Assembly: GCA_963971425.1 (NCBI GenBank)
Contig: OZ020519.1
Span: 9,502,028 to 9,566,027 of the forward strand
DNA: 64,000 bases
Direction of reading: 5' to 3'
Origin: Bryoerythrophyllum caledonicum
Taxonomy: Eukaryota; Streptophyta; Bryopsida; Pottiales; Pottiaceae
A program made the translations under genes and the position numbers. The notes below the pieces were generated by a model that made no database searches, was not told where the DNA came from, and worked only from the letters and a program-made list of their open reading frames with translations. Numbering within the stretch: the stretch's first letter is position 1; each line of letters starts with the position of its first letter. Shown piece after piece: positions 12,468 through 25,764 of the stretch.

Positions 12468-14100
12468 ATGGCAGGATACCCCAAGCGGAATCTTGACATA
12501 GAGATGGAGGTGGCATGATCGGAGGAGAACTTAGCCAAGGCCCAGGACCTCAAGGCAACAAGGAAAGGTGAAGAAACCACAAGCACCAGCAAGAAGAGCA
12601 GAGCCTCCCCATCCGAAAAAGGTAAGTACACTCAAACTCCCGAACTAACCAAATTTAAATTTTGGTTAGGCTTCCAAGCGATGGAGGCCTTAGTGGTGGA
12701 AGATGGAGAGGAGGAACTCTATAGTGGCGAGAACGTGAAGGACATGATGACAAGAGGTATGGGCAAGGAAGAAGCGGAAGAGGTAAGTATTGCAAGAAGT
12801 ACGTTTCCTAGGATCCCACAAACACTATATCCCATAGCAATAAAAGGAATTGAGGGACAACATTTTAATCTAACCTAAATCCCATATGACATCAAGATTA
12901 ATCAGAACTCACGCCTATCTCTTGATTTTCACGTTGCAATTCACTTTGAACTTCCTAAAATCCCTCTCATGCATGATATTGTTAAAAAGATGGTCCTCGA
13001 AAGGCTCAATAAAATGGACATAGTGCTTGGAAAGTACATAGTAGACCCATTAGTAATTCAATGTTTGAGCATCAAAAAAGGAGGGAAGAAAGGAGTGTGG
13101 AGTGGGAGTATCAAAATGCACTTACTCAATCCCGAATATGATAGTCTACTACTCTTGAAGGGCATTAGGCCATTTATCCTTAATATTGATGATGAGCTTG
13201 TGGTTTGTAAAGTATGCAAAACCTACCACGGGATTGCAAAAAGTGCTAACCTCTCCGTGAAGGTCAAGAGTGACAATTTGATAGGTTTTTCAACCAAGCC
13301 CTCTTTAAGGAAATCCTTGAGAGTAGCTTCCACCGAGGACTCCAACTCGAGATGTCCGGTGTGCAAAAAGGCCATGGTGTTGCACATGCATTCATCATTG
13401 CTACAACACCACTACAAACAAAGAAAATACTCCCACATCATTTCACCATTCGTGGAGAGGTGATACAAGCAAAACAAGCACAAGACAACAAGGGAGGCAA
13501 CGGGGTGGTAGAAACCAAAGAAAGGAAAGAAGCCCTTACCCTAACCCTCTCCCCTCTCCCTATTCATCTTGATGTTATGAATACCTCACATGAAATCTAT
13601 AAAATTATGGAGGAGCTAACGTAAGGAACATTTGGTTCCACAAAGAAGATGGAAACTGTCACAATGGAAATGCTAATGTGTTATGCGCTAACCCCATTGT
13701 GTATAGAACATTTGTACACAAAACCTTTGTTATGAATGGCAACTATGTAGACTTTGCACCTCATAGAAGGAACTTGGAAGGCATCAATCGACCCACCGAG
13801 GAAGAAGTGAAGGGATTTGGATTTGATGACATCAACACCGCAATTGTCAACACCATCTCCACCTATACCTTGCAAGACAAGAACGAGACCATCACCAAGA
13901 AAGACATGGTGGAGCTCTTGGAGACCAACAACAAGAAGATTAGGAAGGAAACACAAGAGTATACCGATAAAATGCACTAGGAACTCAAAGGTAAGATGGA
14001 AAACCTCCAAGATGCTTTGCTTGGAGTACTCAAAAGCATGTCCGTCATCACGGGAAAGAAGAACCTATCACTTGAAGACAAGGATCCATCAAACATGTGA
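12468..14100 (+). pseudogene. LINE ORF1 protein, copy A, decayed
   Basis: Matches ORF1 of copy B along its length: KFWLGF, DMMTRGM, IKGIEGQHFNLT, the DFHVAIHFELP segment, GVWSGSIKMHLL, then a second RRM-like unit (LTLTLSPLPIHL ... NIWFHKEDG) and a coiled C-terminus (NNKKIRKETQEYTDK). Stops and frame changes interrupt it, including an early stop after about 17 codons and a TAG near 13978. The function in LINEs is RNA binding and particle formation; here it is a relic. Confidence 0.7.
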
Positions 14101-14854
14101 GGCTACAAGACCATACGGTAACCATTAGTTACCACAATCTACCCTATAGATACAATAATTGGTATAGTATAGACTACAATACAGCCCGTAAAATATTAGT
14201 ACCTAGACACATATACACAAAAACATGTACGAAATATTATACCAAATACAAAAATTATTTCGAAGAATACAAAAGAAATACTATATACCATATTCAAAAC
14301 AAATATTACCACCAAACAAATATACATACATCCTCCAAAAATAAATACTATGTATACAATACAAATACGTATATGTATATTATATTGAAAAATACTAACC
14401 CTCATACAAATACGAATATGAGTATAAACACCAGTATAGATACTAGAATACATACTAATACAAACTTCAAAACAAACACTAGTATAAACCAAAACATACA
14501 TACTAACACAACTACATATGATGAAAACCCCCCAAATACCAACATAAACCCATATACAAATATTATTACACACAAAAATCACATATACACAAGGCCAAAC
14601 ACAACCACAAAAAAATACAAGCAAGCCTATACACCATTGAAAAAACAAAAACAATTACGCAAATAAACACATGGACACATAAAAAGATAAAAACAATTAC
14701 ATTCACCAAAAAAATTAATAAATTCATTCCACACATACAAAATATAAACACTCACCTCCCCCCAAACAAACAAAACCTCTATAACACAACAAAGCCTCCA
14801 AAAATTACACAAAAAACAAAAACGCTAAAATACAACATTAAACATACATATCAC
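14101..14854 (+). other. A/C-rich inter-ORF linker of LINE copy A
   Basis: Extremely A- and C-rich with few G on the + strand. Both strands have long open stretches (for example 14097-14666 +) that translate to Asn/Thr/Tyr/Lys low complexity and are not convincing proteins. The frame that enters the 2A-like remnant is open for at least the last 28 codons, so the linker may be translated upstream of the skip site. Confidence 0.55.
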
Positions 14855-17800
14855 AAACTCCTACTACTTCTAGGGGGAGACATAGAAATTAATCCACGAC
14901 CCATGCCAAATATACTAAAAAGACACCCTACTTCACATAAGAAAAATGCAAAAATCTACTTTATACCTAATACCATAAAACTACAACCACAATATAGTCA
15001 CATTGCAAAAGCCTTTGCACCTTTCCTAAAAAACACACATACGTTACATCACACACATAACAATACACACCCAAACATTGCCCAATACATACAACAAAAA
15101 AATGCGCATCCACCACCCCACATGTTATATGCTCTAGTAGTCACTACCCATCCACACATAGATGAATGTAACCATTTCCTAAACCCACAGAACTTGAACA
15201 CAATTACATGGGTCAATAGACTTCTACAAAATTTACTAAACTTACAAAATCCACCAGAACGACACATCCACACTTCACACCCGTATACAAAGTTCCTTGA
15301 AGATAACCAAAATATCATAAACCATGAGAATTCAAGACATAAAGAACTATATGACTTTTTACACAGCCAAACAATACCTCCCTCAAATGAAACATTAAAA
15401 CTAAAATTCCCTTACCTCCCTAACAAACTCATAAATGAATTACTAAAATGTTTAGACCCCATACCAAAATACACGCATCCACCCCCACCACTTCCCTACA
15501 TCCCTCCGCAAAACCAGAGCATCAGATCAAATCAAGAAAATACACACATAACCACATGGAATGCCTCCTCTCTAAACACTGCCCTTCCCAGCGTACAAAC
15601 TTTAGTTACGCACACAAATACACCACCAGCCCTCATCGTCATACAAGAAACAAAATTATCGGCCACAAAATCTACAAAATATATACAAAATTTATTTCAA
15701 GACTATAAACTCATCTATAACAATACACATGCAGTTACAAGATGTATTCAATAATGAAGACCATACACACCGGGCCGAGGAGGCCTCCTTACACTAATAC
15801 ACAAAAAATATGCCTTTCCGGGCAACATCAACAAAATCCCCACCCCAATGCACATATCACCTTACATTCAAATAATCAAAATCACTAATCACCCTCTACA
15901 ACCATGGTCAATATTTCACATGTATATGCCGTCTCATCCCAAAGATACTAGATTTATCATAGACATACAAAACACTATTACCTCTCAAATTAATAACCCC
16001 AATCACACATACCTATTATGTGGGGACTTCAACAAAGACATAGCATTAATTGGTCGCCAAAATGGAAATCATCACACCCCCCTTCAAACCACTGATTACC
16101 AATGGTGCTCCTTCACAGAAAACTTAAACTTTGTCTACATCAATACCGATACACAATTCTCTAGACAAGGTGGCTATAATTATAGTGACTGGACTCTAAT
16201 AGATGGATTCTACGTAAATACAAACAACAATACACAATACACCTCTACGACAAACAAAGATGTTATTCTCAACTCGGACCACTCACCTATACAATTATAC
16301 ATTCCAAATAACACATTAATTAACAGAATTCCTACAATCCTAAACAAATATAATATACGCATACTCAACCCCATCCCAAAAGATAATATAGAGAAATTCA
16401 ATACAAAATTCTTTAAAAAAAACTCCATACAAATAGACTCCCTCATAAACACCCTAGAAAATAACAATCAACTATCACAAATACAATGGCAAGAAGCATG
16501 CCACACCCTAGACAAACTCATTAATGCAATCTCTGACACACTAGAACAAACTTGTAGATCCCCCCCAATACCTCAAATGACAAACAGAACTTCCCAACAA
16601 GGAGGTTATTTATCCTACAAACTTTCTAAAACTTGGAAACAACACCTAACCACATACCATGTTATACGAAAAACCATTAGAATTATAAAAAAACAACCCC
16701 CAATGGCGTAACCACCCCATATGTAATGAACTACTAACTCTACAACACACCCAAATCCCAAGACCACCACCTTTGGACCTACCCCACGAAACATGGATAA
16801 AAGATATCGCAATAATTGCAAAAAATGCCAACCAGCAAGCCCGGAAAATAACTTCAAAATACACCAGAGATAACATTAAAAAATCCATCTCAAAATATAG
16901 ACAACTATACGAAATCAACCCAAAAAAAATTAACAAAAAAGTCTTTAAAAACCTTGAATCCCCACCAATGGATTGTATCAAAGATCAATATAATAATATT
17001 CTAACTAGCCCCGAAGACATTGCGAATGAAATATTTAACCAACAAACAAAAACCAATAGACCAACAATACCAACATGTAATTACCAACCACAACATACAA
17101 TAGAATGTACATGTGCAGTACGCCAATATCCATGGCATGACCTCGACGGATATACCCTTGACAAACGGGGCGAACCAAAAATTCCACTACATAATTACCT
17201 CAATAGAACCACATACCACACATGCCTTCAAAATCTTGGTAATAATAAAACCCCAGGCCCAGACCGCATACCAAACTCAATACTCAAAAACATGCCTCCA
17301 AGATTCGATAAACTATTATTCCTATTCTTTTCTCACTGCTATAAACAAAAACAAATACCAAACTCAAGGAAATCAAGTACAACAATTTTACTATACAAAA
17401 AAGGCAACCCGTCCATGCTACCCAACCGTAGGCCAATTGCACTAGCTAACACAATATATAAACTCTTTACCAGTACACTCACCTCCATACTATCCTCATA
17501 CGGCAAAAAATTCAAAATCCTACATGATAGTCAAGAAGGATTTAGAGCGGAGAGAAGTACTGCACGACAAATACAAACTATAATAGCCGCACTAGAAGAC
17601 GCAAAATTTACTAACCAAGATATATACATACTATACGTGGACTTCAAAAATGCCTTTGGCTCAATTGACCATGCCCGACTCCTAGCAATAATGATGGACC
17701 TTGGTTACCCAAAAGATGCAGCTATACTTGTTGGAAACATCTATTCTCAATCATCTACTTGTTATACCGGTGTACACTTTGGGAAAACAAAACCTATACC

Positions 17801-19620
17801 CATCCAAAGAGAAACTATACAAGGGGACATCCTCAGTCCATACCTATTCATTATATTTTTAGAACCACTACTCAGATGGCTAGAAAGAGGCAATTACGGA
17901 TACACTTTTGGCACATCAGAGGTCATAATAAACTCCGCCACATACGCGGATGACCTAGCCACCATAACCAACAAAATCAAATCAATCCAAATACAACTAA
18001 ACAAAATTGATAGATATTGTAAATGGGCCGATATGGATGTAGGTGTCCCAAAATGTGCCGCTACCGGATGCCCAAACAAATCCAAATTGAACCCTATCAC
18101 ATTCAAAGCCCTAATGCAAGCCTCTAACATCAATTACCGCAATCAACCGATCCCCATACTACACCAAAATGAACCATACATATACTTAGGTACATACCTT
18201 GTTCCCTCACTAAAATGGAAAATCCAAATCCACACCACAACAACGAAACTCATCAAACAATGAAAAGAACTAACAACATGCCCAGCCACCATGAAACAAA
18301 AAATAAAAATAGTTGACACCGTTCTACGCCCAGGTGTGGCATACAGTTTTTACGGTGTACCGTACTCTATGCCAGCTATCAAGAAACTTGATAAAAAAAT
18401 AATAGCCATACAAAAAACCATATGTGGATTACCAAAATGTATGTCAAACGCAATAACCCAACTACCACATAACCTATTTGGACTTGAAGCTTTCTCTCTC
18501 AAAAACGCATATCTCTGATGTATAGGCGAACAAGTGCAAAATGCTTTAAACGATAAAGGAAGGCTTGGGAAAATATATAATGGACTAACTCATTATGTCC
18601 TTGCCCAATATGGTGGCACCGAAAACATACCCAGAATTTAAAAAAGTGACTGCATAAGATCACCAATAACACGAACATTCTTCTTATTAAAACATATAGC
18701 TAAAGTCCACCTTAAAAGTACACTCTCAAAGTTCCTCATTAATCCTACAACGCTAGAAATAATATGGCGCCAAGAAACACTAAACCACAACACACTCAAT
18801 GCCCAACTCTCCCAAAAACTTCTACAAAAACTCTTCTCAAAAAATATCTTTGAACTAACCCAAATTACTTTACCCAACGGCACACACATCATGAACAATG
18901 AGGACTTCAAAACCTACCATTTCACCCCATCCAAACTATTAAAAAGTGCCCTAAATGTTGCTAAACAACTATTTTGCCACCCTACTTGCTCCACTACATG
19001 TCACACTCTTTGTAACACACACCCATACTCTCACATACTTAAAGATCCATTCATCACCTCCAACAATAGCATCATCCCAAGAAATATCCCCGCACAAATC
19101 AATCTCCCTAACCCTCCACATACATACCATCCCCGTCCCCCAACATACATCCCCAAAAACCCTACCACATATCCCATTAATAACATCATACACCATAAAC
19201 ATATCCAACACACAAACACAAATAACATACAAAATACCTACACAAAATATTTATGCCAATGGCAACACAATGATAACACATACAATAAATGGCTTCCCCA
19301 AAGAGACCTTTTTCCACGACATGACACCAATACCTCTCACACATAACACCAAAAAATTAAAACAATACTACCAAAAAATTCAAAACAAAACATACTCGGA
19401 TATCATCCTAGCCCACCACCCCCAAGAACAATTCTCATACTCAAGATCAGTAACGCCTCCCATAATTATTCCACTCTTAAACCTCTACACAACAGAATGT
19501 AATTCCGAAAAGGATATCCTTACATCCTCAAACACAATTCAAATAGATAACAATCAAGCACATCTATATGAAGAAAATGGCCGACATTTACACACCATCC
19601 ATGTTAATCGACTCCAATGG
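14855..19620 (+). pseudogene. LINE ORF2 of copy A, N-terminal two thirds
   Basis: Starts with a degenerate 2A-like peptide (LLLGGDIEINPRP, 14864-14902; the NPGP Gly is Arg). An APE-type endonuclease follows (TWNASSLN, VIQETKLS, LLCGDFNKDIALIGRQNG, NSDHSPIQ), then the reverse transcriptase: NNKTPGPDRIPNSIL, RRPIALANTIYKL, YVDFKNAFGSIDH (17633-17671), TIQGDILSPYLF, ATYADDLATI (17938-17967) and YLGTYLVPSLKWK. The frame breaks near 15755, 16700, 18262, 18518 and 18640. It continues at 34236 beyond copy B. The coding strand is strikingly poor in G. Confidence 0.85.
19609..19620. repeat. Target site duplication, left, LINE copy B
   Basis: CGACTCCAATGG is repeated exactly at 34236-34247. The flanking copy A coding sequence is continuous across the two copies. 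Confidence 0.9.
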
Positions 19621-21975
19621 GGAGTAGGATTCTAGAGAGAGATGGCTGAGTGAGCTCCGAATTTTCTGGTTAGGGGAGGTGGGACTTAGTCTCAGCAGCG
19701 AGATTGTGGACACCAAGAAGTGGCTGACCTTGGTGAGAGCTCGTCGCATATCTTAGTTCTGAGAGGACGGAGAGGCTGGGGAAGCAGACCATGTTGGAAA
19801 GGGCTCACAAGCACCAGATCTGGGGTTTGGAAGAGTGATTGAGAGACAAGGGTTAGATCTATGTTGTGCATTTATTGAGAGCATGGGAGCAAGTGTTGGC
19901 ACATAGCTCTAGCAAAGGCTCCAACCACAAGATCTACCCCAGATCTGTAGGCTGGATACCAGATCTGCAAGCCTTTCTTGTTAACCGTCACACCTCCCCG
20001 ACCCAGTTAGTTATCTTACAAGAGAAGACAAGACCAACGAGAGTGCACAACAACATCAACTCTAGATCAAGATCCACGACATTGACATCAGCCTTAGAGA
20101 GCACCACAGGAGCAACAAGCACGCGAGAGACTATCCCAAAGGCAAGGAATGCGCCCATCCTGTAAGTTTTACCAAAACATCAACCCTATCAAAAATTTCT
20201 GTCAATGCATTAGATCTGCAGTTCACAACCCATTAACAAACATCCATTTTTTCGTTTTTCCTTGATACAACTGAACAAGCTGCATAGATCGCCACCAGCG
20301 ATAGCAATAGTCTAACCAAACAGAAATAACCTAAACCTAGATCACATATATTATGAGCACACACATAGAGATCTCCACAAATACATAGGGCGCGGAAGCG
20401 CTGCACATTTTTCCCAGAATTTTGCAGGTCCACAAACGTTATTGCAGGTGCACAAGTCACACTACTAGCACAGCACGAGAAAACGAAGCGGCAGCATCTA
20501 AACACGAGGGAGCAAGAGGAGCACAACGCGAAAGAGCAAGAGGAGCACAACACGAAGTAGTAACAGCAACAGAAAAGCACAGGTAAGTGCTCCTCGAGAG
20601 AGAACGTGAGGGGCTGCTACCGGAAGAGAGAGGAACTGGAAACTAGTAGCTGCAACAGGTAGAGCCTGGAAACTAGTAGTTGCAACCGGTAGATCCTGAA
20701 AACCAGAAGCAGCAACACTATAGATGAAGCAGCAGCAACCACCCACATCAACAAATCTCTTGCCCCCTGGTCCCAAACACGGAGCACCTGCAGCCGCGCC
20801 CAGCAACCTGAAGACAAGTGAGACCCCAGCACACAAGTGAGACCCCAACACGCAGAAATTCGACTCCAACAAACAGAAGCAAAGATCGCCAGCAAACTTA
20901 CGTCCACAACAACCCAGTAACCCACAACCTAGTGCCTCTCAAACCCACGAGACAAGCACACGGCCAAGACAAACCAACCACAACAAAAACGAGTTCCAGC
21001 TTTGAGGACTAAAGATTAGGATTCTGAGATAGAAGAGAGATCTGAATTGAAAAGACGCACCTCTGCATTCAGTTTAAATTGAGAGTTCTCATTCAATTTA
21101 AATTGAGTTGCTCTTGAGAACTGAATCCCACGAAGCACACCCTATGGACAGCGACCCAGTGGACAGCGACTGCAACCTGACCAACGTAACTGCGACCCTC
21201 TCCCCGACACTCCCCATCGACCCCACGCTACTGCGACCCTATCCCCGATAGTGTTTGCTGGAGAGTCTGCGACCTTCCCAACATAGCGACCCCCCTCAAG
21301 CTCTGGAGCCGTAGATAGACGCTACAAATACACGAGCGACTCGAAATCGGAGACGTACGGGAGTACCGCTGGAGTCCTCAACGAACACAAAAGACCCAAG
21401 AACTAGACTTGCACTGGAGTGCGAAGACAAATAACCCAGAACTAGAGTTGTACTGGAGTATTGGTACTCAAGTCCACAGTGAGTGCGAGAGTACTGGAGT
21501 CCTGTGTACGCAAAGGGAGGCACCCACAACAACTGCCCCTCGAAGCAGGAGTATTGAAGTACTGTAGCCCGCAGCTAGTTGAAGCCCTCAGCGACCTTCC
21601 CCAACGGCACCCAAAGCGACCTTCTCACTTAATCCTCGACCTCCTCCAAGGAGTCCAGCGACCCTCTCCCTTAGCAACCTACCCCTTAACGTCCTACCCT
21701 TAGCGACCTACCCCAGAGAGCCCAGCGGACCCCCTCCCAAGGAGTCCAGCGACCCTCTCCCAACTCTTAGCGACTTACCCCACGACCTATACCACCCTGC
21801 TAACGACCTCCCCAATCGACTAGCGAACACCCACACCCACACCAACCTTTCCCAGCCAGGCCAAGTGACCTACCCCACCCCTTAGCTACCTACCTCACCC
21901 CTTAATAACCTACCCCAGCCCATCAGTCCTAGTTCAACGACTCCAGACCAGCGCCCTACACCTATCAGGACCCCC
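19621..21975 (+). promoter_or_regulatory. 5' UTR / presumed promoter region of LINE copy B
   Basis: Opens like copy A (GAGAGATGG, GAGCTCCGAA and GGGACTTAG blocks). It holds CGCGGAAGCGCTGC at 20390-20403 followed by an A/T stretch and TTTTGCAGG, as in copy A. Downstream are imperfect repeats of GAGCAAGAGGAGCACAA, of GGAAACTAGTAG and of AGCGACCCTCTCCC. The 128-bp repeat of copy A is not seen. Confidence 0.5.
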
Positions 21976-24900
21976 ATGGATGCCATGGACACCAAGAACC
22001 CACGCCCAGGAGTCATGAAGATCACAGAGACTGAAGACTTAGCCTCAATGGCAAGAGGAGGCCCAACCCCATCCAAGAAAGCTAGAGGTAACTACCCCAC
22101 CCCCATTCAAGTTTCCATCCCTGACCTCTCCTCATTTCGTTTTTGGTTAGGCTTTTCTACCATGGAAAAGCTCGCTAAGGATGTAGGACAGGAGCCCCTA
22201 TTCAGTGGAGAGAGTATCAGAGATATGATCACTCGTGGAGTACCCAAGGATGAAGCAGAGGAGGCCCTTGGCGCCGCTGTGGCTTACTCGAGGGTCCCGC
22301 AATTATTATACTCATCGATCCGCAACGACAACATCAAAGGCCAACATTACAACCTTACACAGGTACCCTTCGATATCCCTACGCACCCTATCACCGGACT
22401 TTCCTATGACTTCCATGTGGCAATTCACTTCGAATTGCCACCGCACCCCATGTACCATGATGATGTAAAGAGGCTAGCACTAGCTAGACTCGAACACATG
22501 CAAATCCCATTAGGCACCAACCTAATGGACCCCATGGCTGTTCTATACAAAGGGGTCAAAAAAGAAGGGCAGAAGGGTATATGGTCAGGAATTATTAAAC
22601 TACACCTCCTTAGGCCAGAGGTTGATGCTATTGCCCTCCTTCGTGGCACTAGATACTTCATTCTACACTTGGATCCCATAGGACAGGCCTCCTTAGGGAA
22701 AGTATGTAAAACTTTCCATGCAATAGCAAGGAAGAATTTATCAGTACGAATCAAGAGCGAGTCTCTCAAAGGTGTGACTGCCCACACCCTCTTCCAAGAT
22801 GTGGTGACAAACAGTTTCTCGAGAAACTTGTTATTCGAGATTACAGATGTACAGAAGGTACATGAAGATTCACACGCCTTCATTGTTGCCCCAACCCCTC
22901 AACAAGCCAAGAAATTCGAGCTACATCAAATTACCACACAACATGAGGTGATACCAGCGCGTGCTAGTAGCTCAGGAGGCCTCTCTCCAGCTGATAGAGC
23001 CAAGAAGGACACATTGACGGTCACCCTCTCACATCTTCCCATCCTTATGAGCGTGGCAGAAACCACAGCAGTCATTCACCAAACGTTTGAGGCCAAGAAT
23101 ATCATCTCCCTATGGTTCCACAGGCAGCAGAGAGGAATGCACAACGGTAGTGCCAATGTACAATTCCCTAACCCCATCATCTACCGCCAATTTCTATACA
23201 AGACATTCACCATAGGGCATCATCAAGTGGAGATTTCTCCCCACCGCCGTAGCCTCGAAGGAGAGGACCCACCCGCCACCGCATTATTGGAGAAGTGGGG
23301 TTTTAATGACATCAACAAAGCCCTCGTAAACACCGTGGAGTCCCTCCAAACTACCCCCGCTCCCGCTGTGAGCCAAATAAACCGCCCCCTAATGGGGTGG
23401 CTTATCTTGAACACAAGATCCTACATATGGGATGCAGCCCCTTGTGCAAACATACTTTAACCATTCATACAAGCATGATGACCCAAGGCGTGGTCACTTA
23501 AGAGGGTTCGTTAATAATTAGTGATGTGATGGCTGAATTGAGCCTTAGGTTGAATCCAACCTTTAGACAAGCGTAAATTCCGCCTCAAAGCTTTGTTTCC
23601 AATGTTTTAAAGCTCCATTAGGTTCAATTTTGCCTTCTGAACTTGATTAGCACCTTAACCACCAATTCCAGGCCCAAGTGCGACCCTAATAGCAGCAACC
23701 AGCAGACATGCTCCTCTTTTTATGTTAAAAGTTTAATTCTTCATTATCTTCGTGATTATGACTCCGTTTTTTACGTTTGTTTTTTGTATTCTTATTAGTT
23801 TTTCTTGCTTAACACGATGGCAGCCTTCAATTGATCATTTGACTCGACCCTGGACCTCCCAGCGAGCGACCAGCAGTGCACCTTCAACATATGACTTTAT
23901 TCAAGATCATGCACCACATTCCTATGCATGTATCACATTCATTCACACAAGAATCCACCCCAGCCTTACTAAGAGTGAGCCTCCAGCTGTGTTCACTTAC
24001 TAATGGCGCTCTAATCGGTTATTTAGTTGAATATATAGCAAACCCTAATTCTACCGAAAAATTGGCAGCGCTTCCGCGTGGTTTTTGTATTTAGAAAATT
24101 AGGGTTCAAGTCATACACATGGAATTGAAGAGGTTCGAGGGAGAAAAGAAAAGGGGCTCCCTGAGTTAATTCGGTTCACCCTCCATCCTTAGCCTTCGAC
24201 TTGCTCGGTCAGCTCGTGATCTTGCTCCTCTTGTTCAGCTCGTGATCTTGCTCCTCTTGTTGGTGCTCTTCACTCCGCAGCCCGTATCTTCGTCGTCACA
24301 GCTCCGATCCGCACGTGTTTGAGCTTGTTGGAAAGCCAACGTTCTAATCTATATACTCCTAAAATCTTAGCCCGATTGGACAAGAACTCCGCTACTGACG
24401 AGGGAAAACCTGAGGCCGTATGAGATCCGCCACCGATCCTCCAGCTGGTCGTCCTCACTCCGCCGCCCGTATCTTCGTCGTCACAGCTCCGATCCGCGTG
24501 TTCTTGAGCTTGTTGGAAAGCCAACTTCCTAATCTATCTACTCTCCTATTTTCGCAACGATTGAATCACATTTCAGCCCACAGGAGGGGGAAATCTGAAC
24601 CCTACCTCTCTCTCTCCTTCCACACACCTCTCTCACTCCTAGCTCCTACCACACACCTCTCTCACTCCTACCTCCCACCCTTCGAATGAGCGCCCTCCAA
24701 GGGGGTAACCCCAAGACCCTTGCTCCCTTCTTTGTTCCCAAGGTCGTTCCCTTCGTCGTTCACAGCCGCCAATTTGGGTGGGCACATTAATGATCACACT
24801 AAACAACTAGTAACTAAAAAGCAATAATTCACTAGCCACCCTTGCATTTAACACAAGTGGGTGTCCCACTAACCAAGGAATATCTAAATCTAAACTTTGA

Positions 24901-25764
24901 CTCCATGCCACATGTGTGTGCATGATCTCAATAAGTGAGCTATTAGCTAATTTTCAAAGGTGCAAAAATCTAATTTAACCTACCTAAATTGAATTTCCCT
25001 TGCTTGGGGTAATTCCTAATTTACTTAGTGATTGATGAGGATTCTTTTCCACTTCTTTTGGACCCTTTTGACTATTTTTTTAAGGGCTTTTAACGCCCCA
25101 TTCTTTTTTCTTTTCTCCTCACCATCCTCCTTCTTCTTCTCCCATTTTTTTGGTTTCGTGATTTCTTCATCGTGACCGAATATGGTCTACAACTCGATAG
25201 GAGGTAAATTCTTCTCTACCACTACTCATTTTAATTCTTTTCTAATTTTCTTTTGTCTTTTTTCCCTTCTCTCTTTGCTTTTCTTTTCTGGTTTATTCCC
25301 TTTTTTTTTTCTTCCTTTTTGGCTAACTACATAAATTCCGCGATTGCCCATAAATGGCTCCTCTTTTAGTGAGGGGAAAGGCTACTTGGCCATTTTAATC
25401 CAAAAACCACGAGCTAGTCCATGGGATAACCCATTTTCACCACTCATTAGCCTTAATGGACCCGACGTGAGGTCCATTCATCATCGTGAGCCGTTTTTGC
25501 GGCTCACACCCGCGAGCATCACCAGGTCAGAAATGACCTCCATAATAGATGCAGGCAACAAAAGACTACGTCAGGAGCTCTCTAACGATAGAGAGCATCA
25601 TCAAGGACACAAGACCCTACACAGATAACCGCACGAGCGAGCTACAAGCCAAGTTATCAAATGTGGAGCAGCTAATGACCTCAGCACTGATGGCTATGCA
25701 ACAAATTACAGGATCGAGGCCACCAAACACTCCAGCCTTGGAAGACCACTCAAACGTGGATTGA
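21976..25764 (+). pseudogene. LINE ORF1 protein, copy B, interrupted by a solo LTR
   Basis: ATG at 21976. The reading frame runs about 464 codons to the inserted LTR at 23367 and resumes at 25509 with SITRSEMTSIIDAGN; a frame change near 25600 leads into ELQAKLSNVEQLM and a stop at 25762-25764. Two RRM-like units are visible: one around KGIWSGIIKLHLL, and a clearer one at residues ~350-430 (LTVTLSHLPIL, ISLWFHRQQ, GSANVQF, HHQVEISPHRR). The C-terminal part looks coiled-coil. No CCHC knuckle is seen. LINE ORF1 proteins of this type bind element RNA; homology to RRM is my reading of the strand pattern. Confidence 0.75.
23367..25508. mobile_element. Solo LTR inserted in LINE copy B ORF1
   Basis: Starts TGTGAGCC and ends GGCTCACA (8-bp inverted termini, TG...CA) with an exact 5-bp target duplication CCCGC (23362-23366 and 25509-25513). 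2,142 bp, no coding frame and no internal domain, hence a solo LTR of an LTR retrotransposon, family unknown. Inside are a TATA-like ATATATAG near 24031, CGCTTCCGCG near 24070 and a duplicated segment (24270-24350 and 24455-24540, CCCGTATCTTCGTCGTCACA). The perfect TSD suggests it is young relative to the LINE. Confidence 0.8.

Larger units (their letters stand above)
10190..19620 (+). mobile_element. LINE copy A, 5' part (Dualen/RandI-like non-LTR retrotransposon)
   Basis: Full-length LINE split by copy B. This part carries the 5' UTR, ORF1, the A/C-rich linker and ORF2 through the RT C-terminus. It stops at 19620 within a codon row that resumes at 34236 with the repeated 12-mer CGACTCCAATGG. 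Without B, copy A measures about 12.0 kb (10190-36833). The reading frames carry several stops and frameshifts (for example two adjacent stops near 15755 and a frame change near 16700), so it is inactive. Confidence 0.85.

Noticed and set aside
14097-14666. 189-codon open frame in the A/C-rich linker as a gene
   Set aside because: Its Asn/Thr/Tyr/Lys composition follows directly from the base bias. Overlapping frames on the other strand are equally long, and copy B does not share the sequence.
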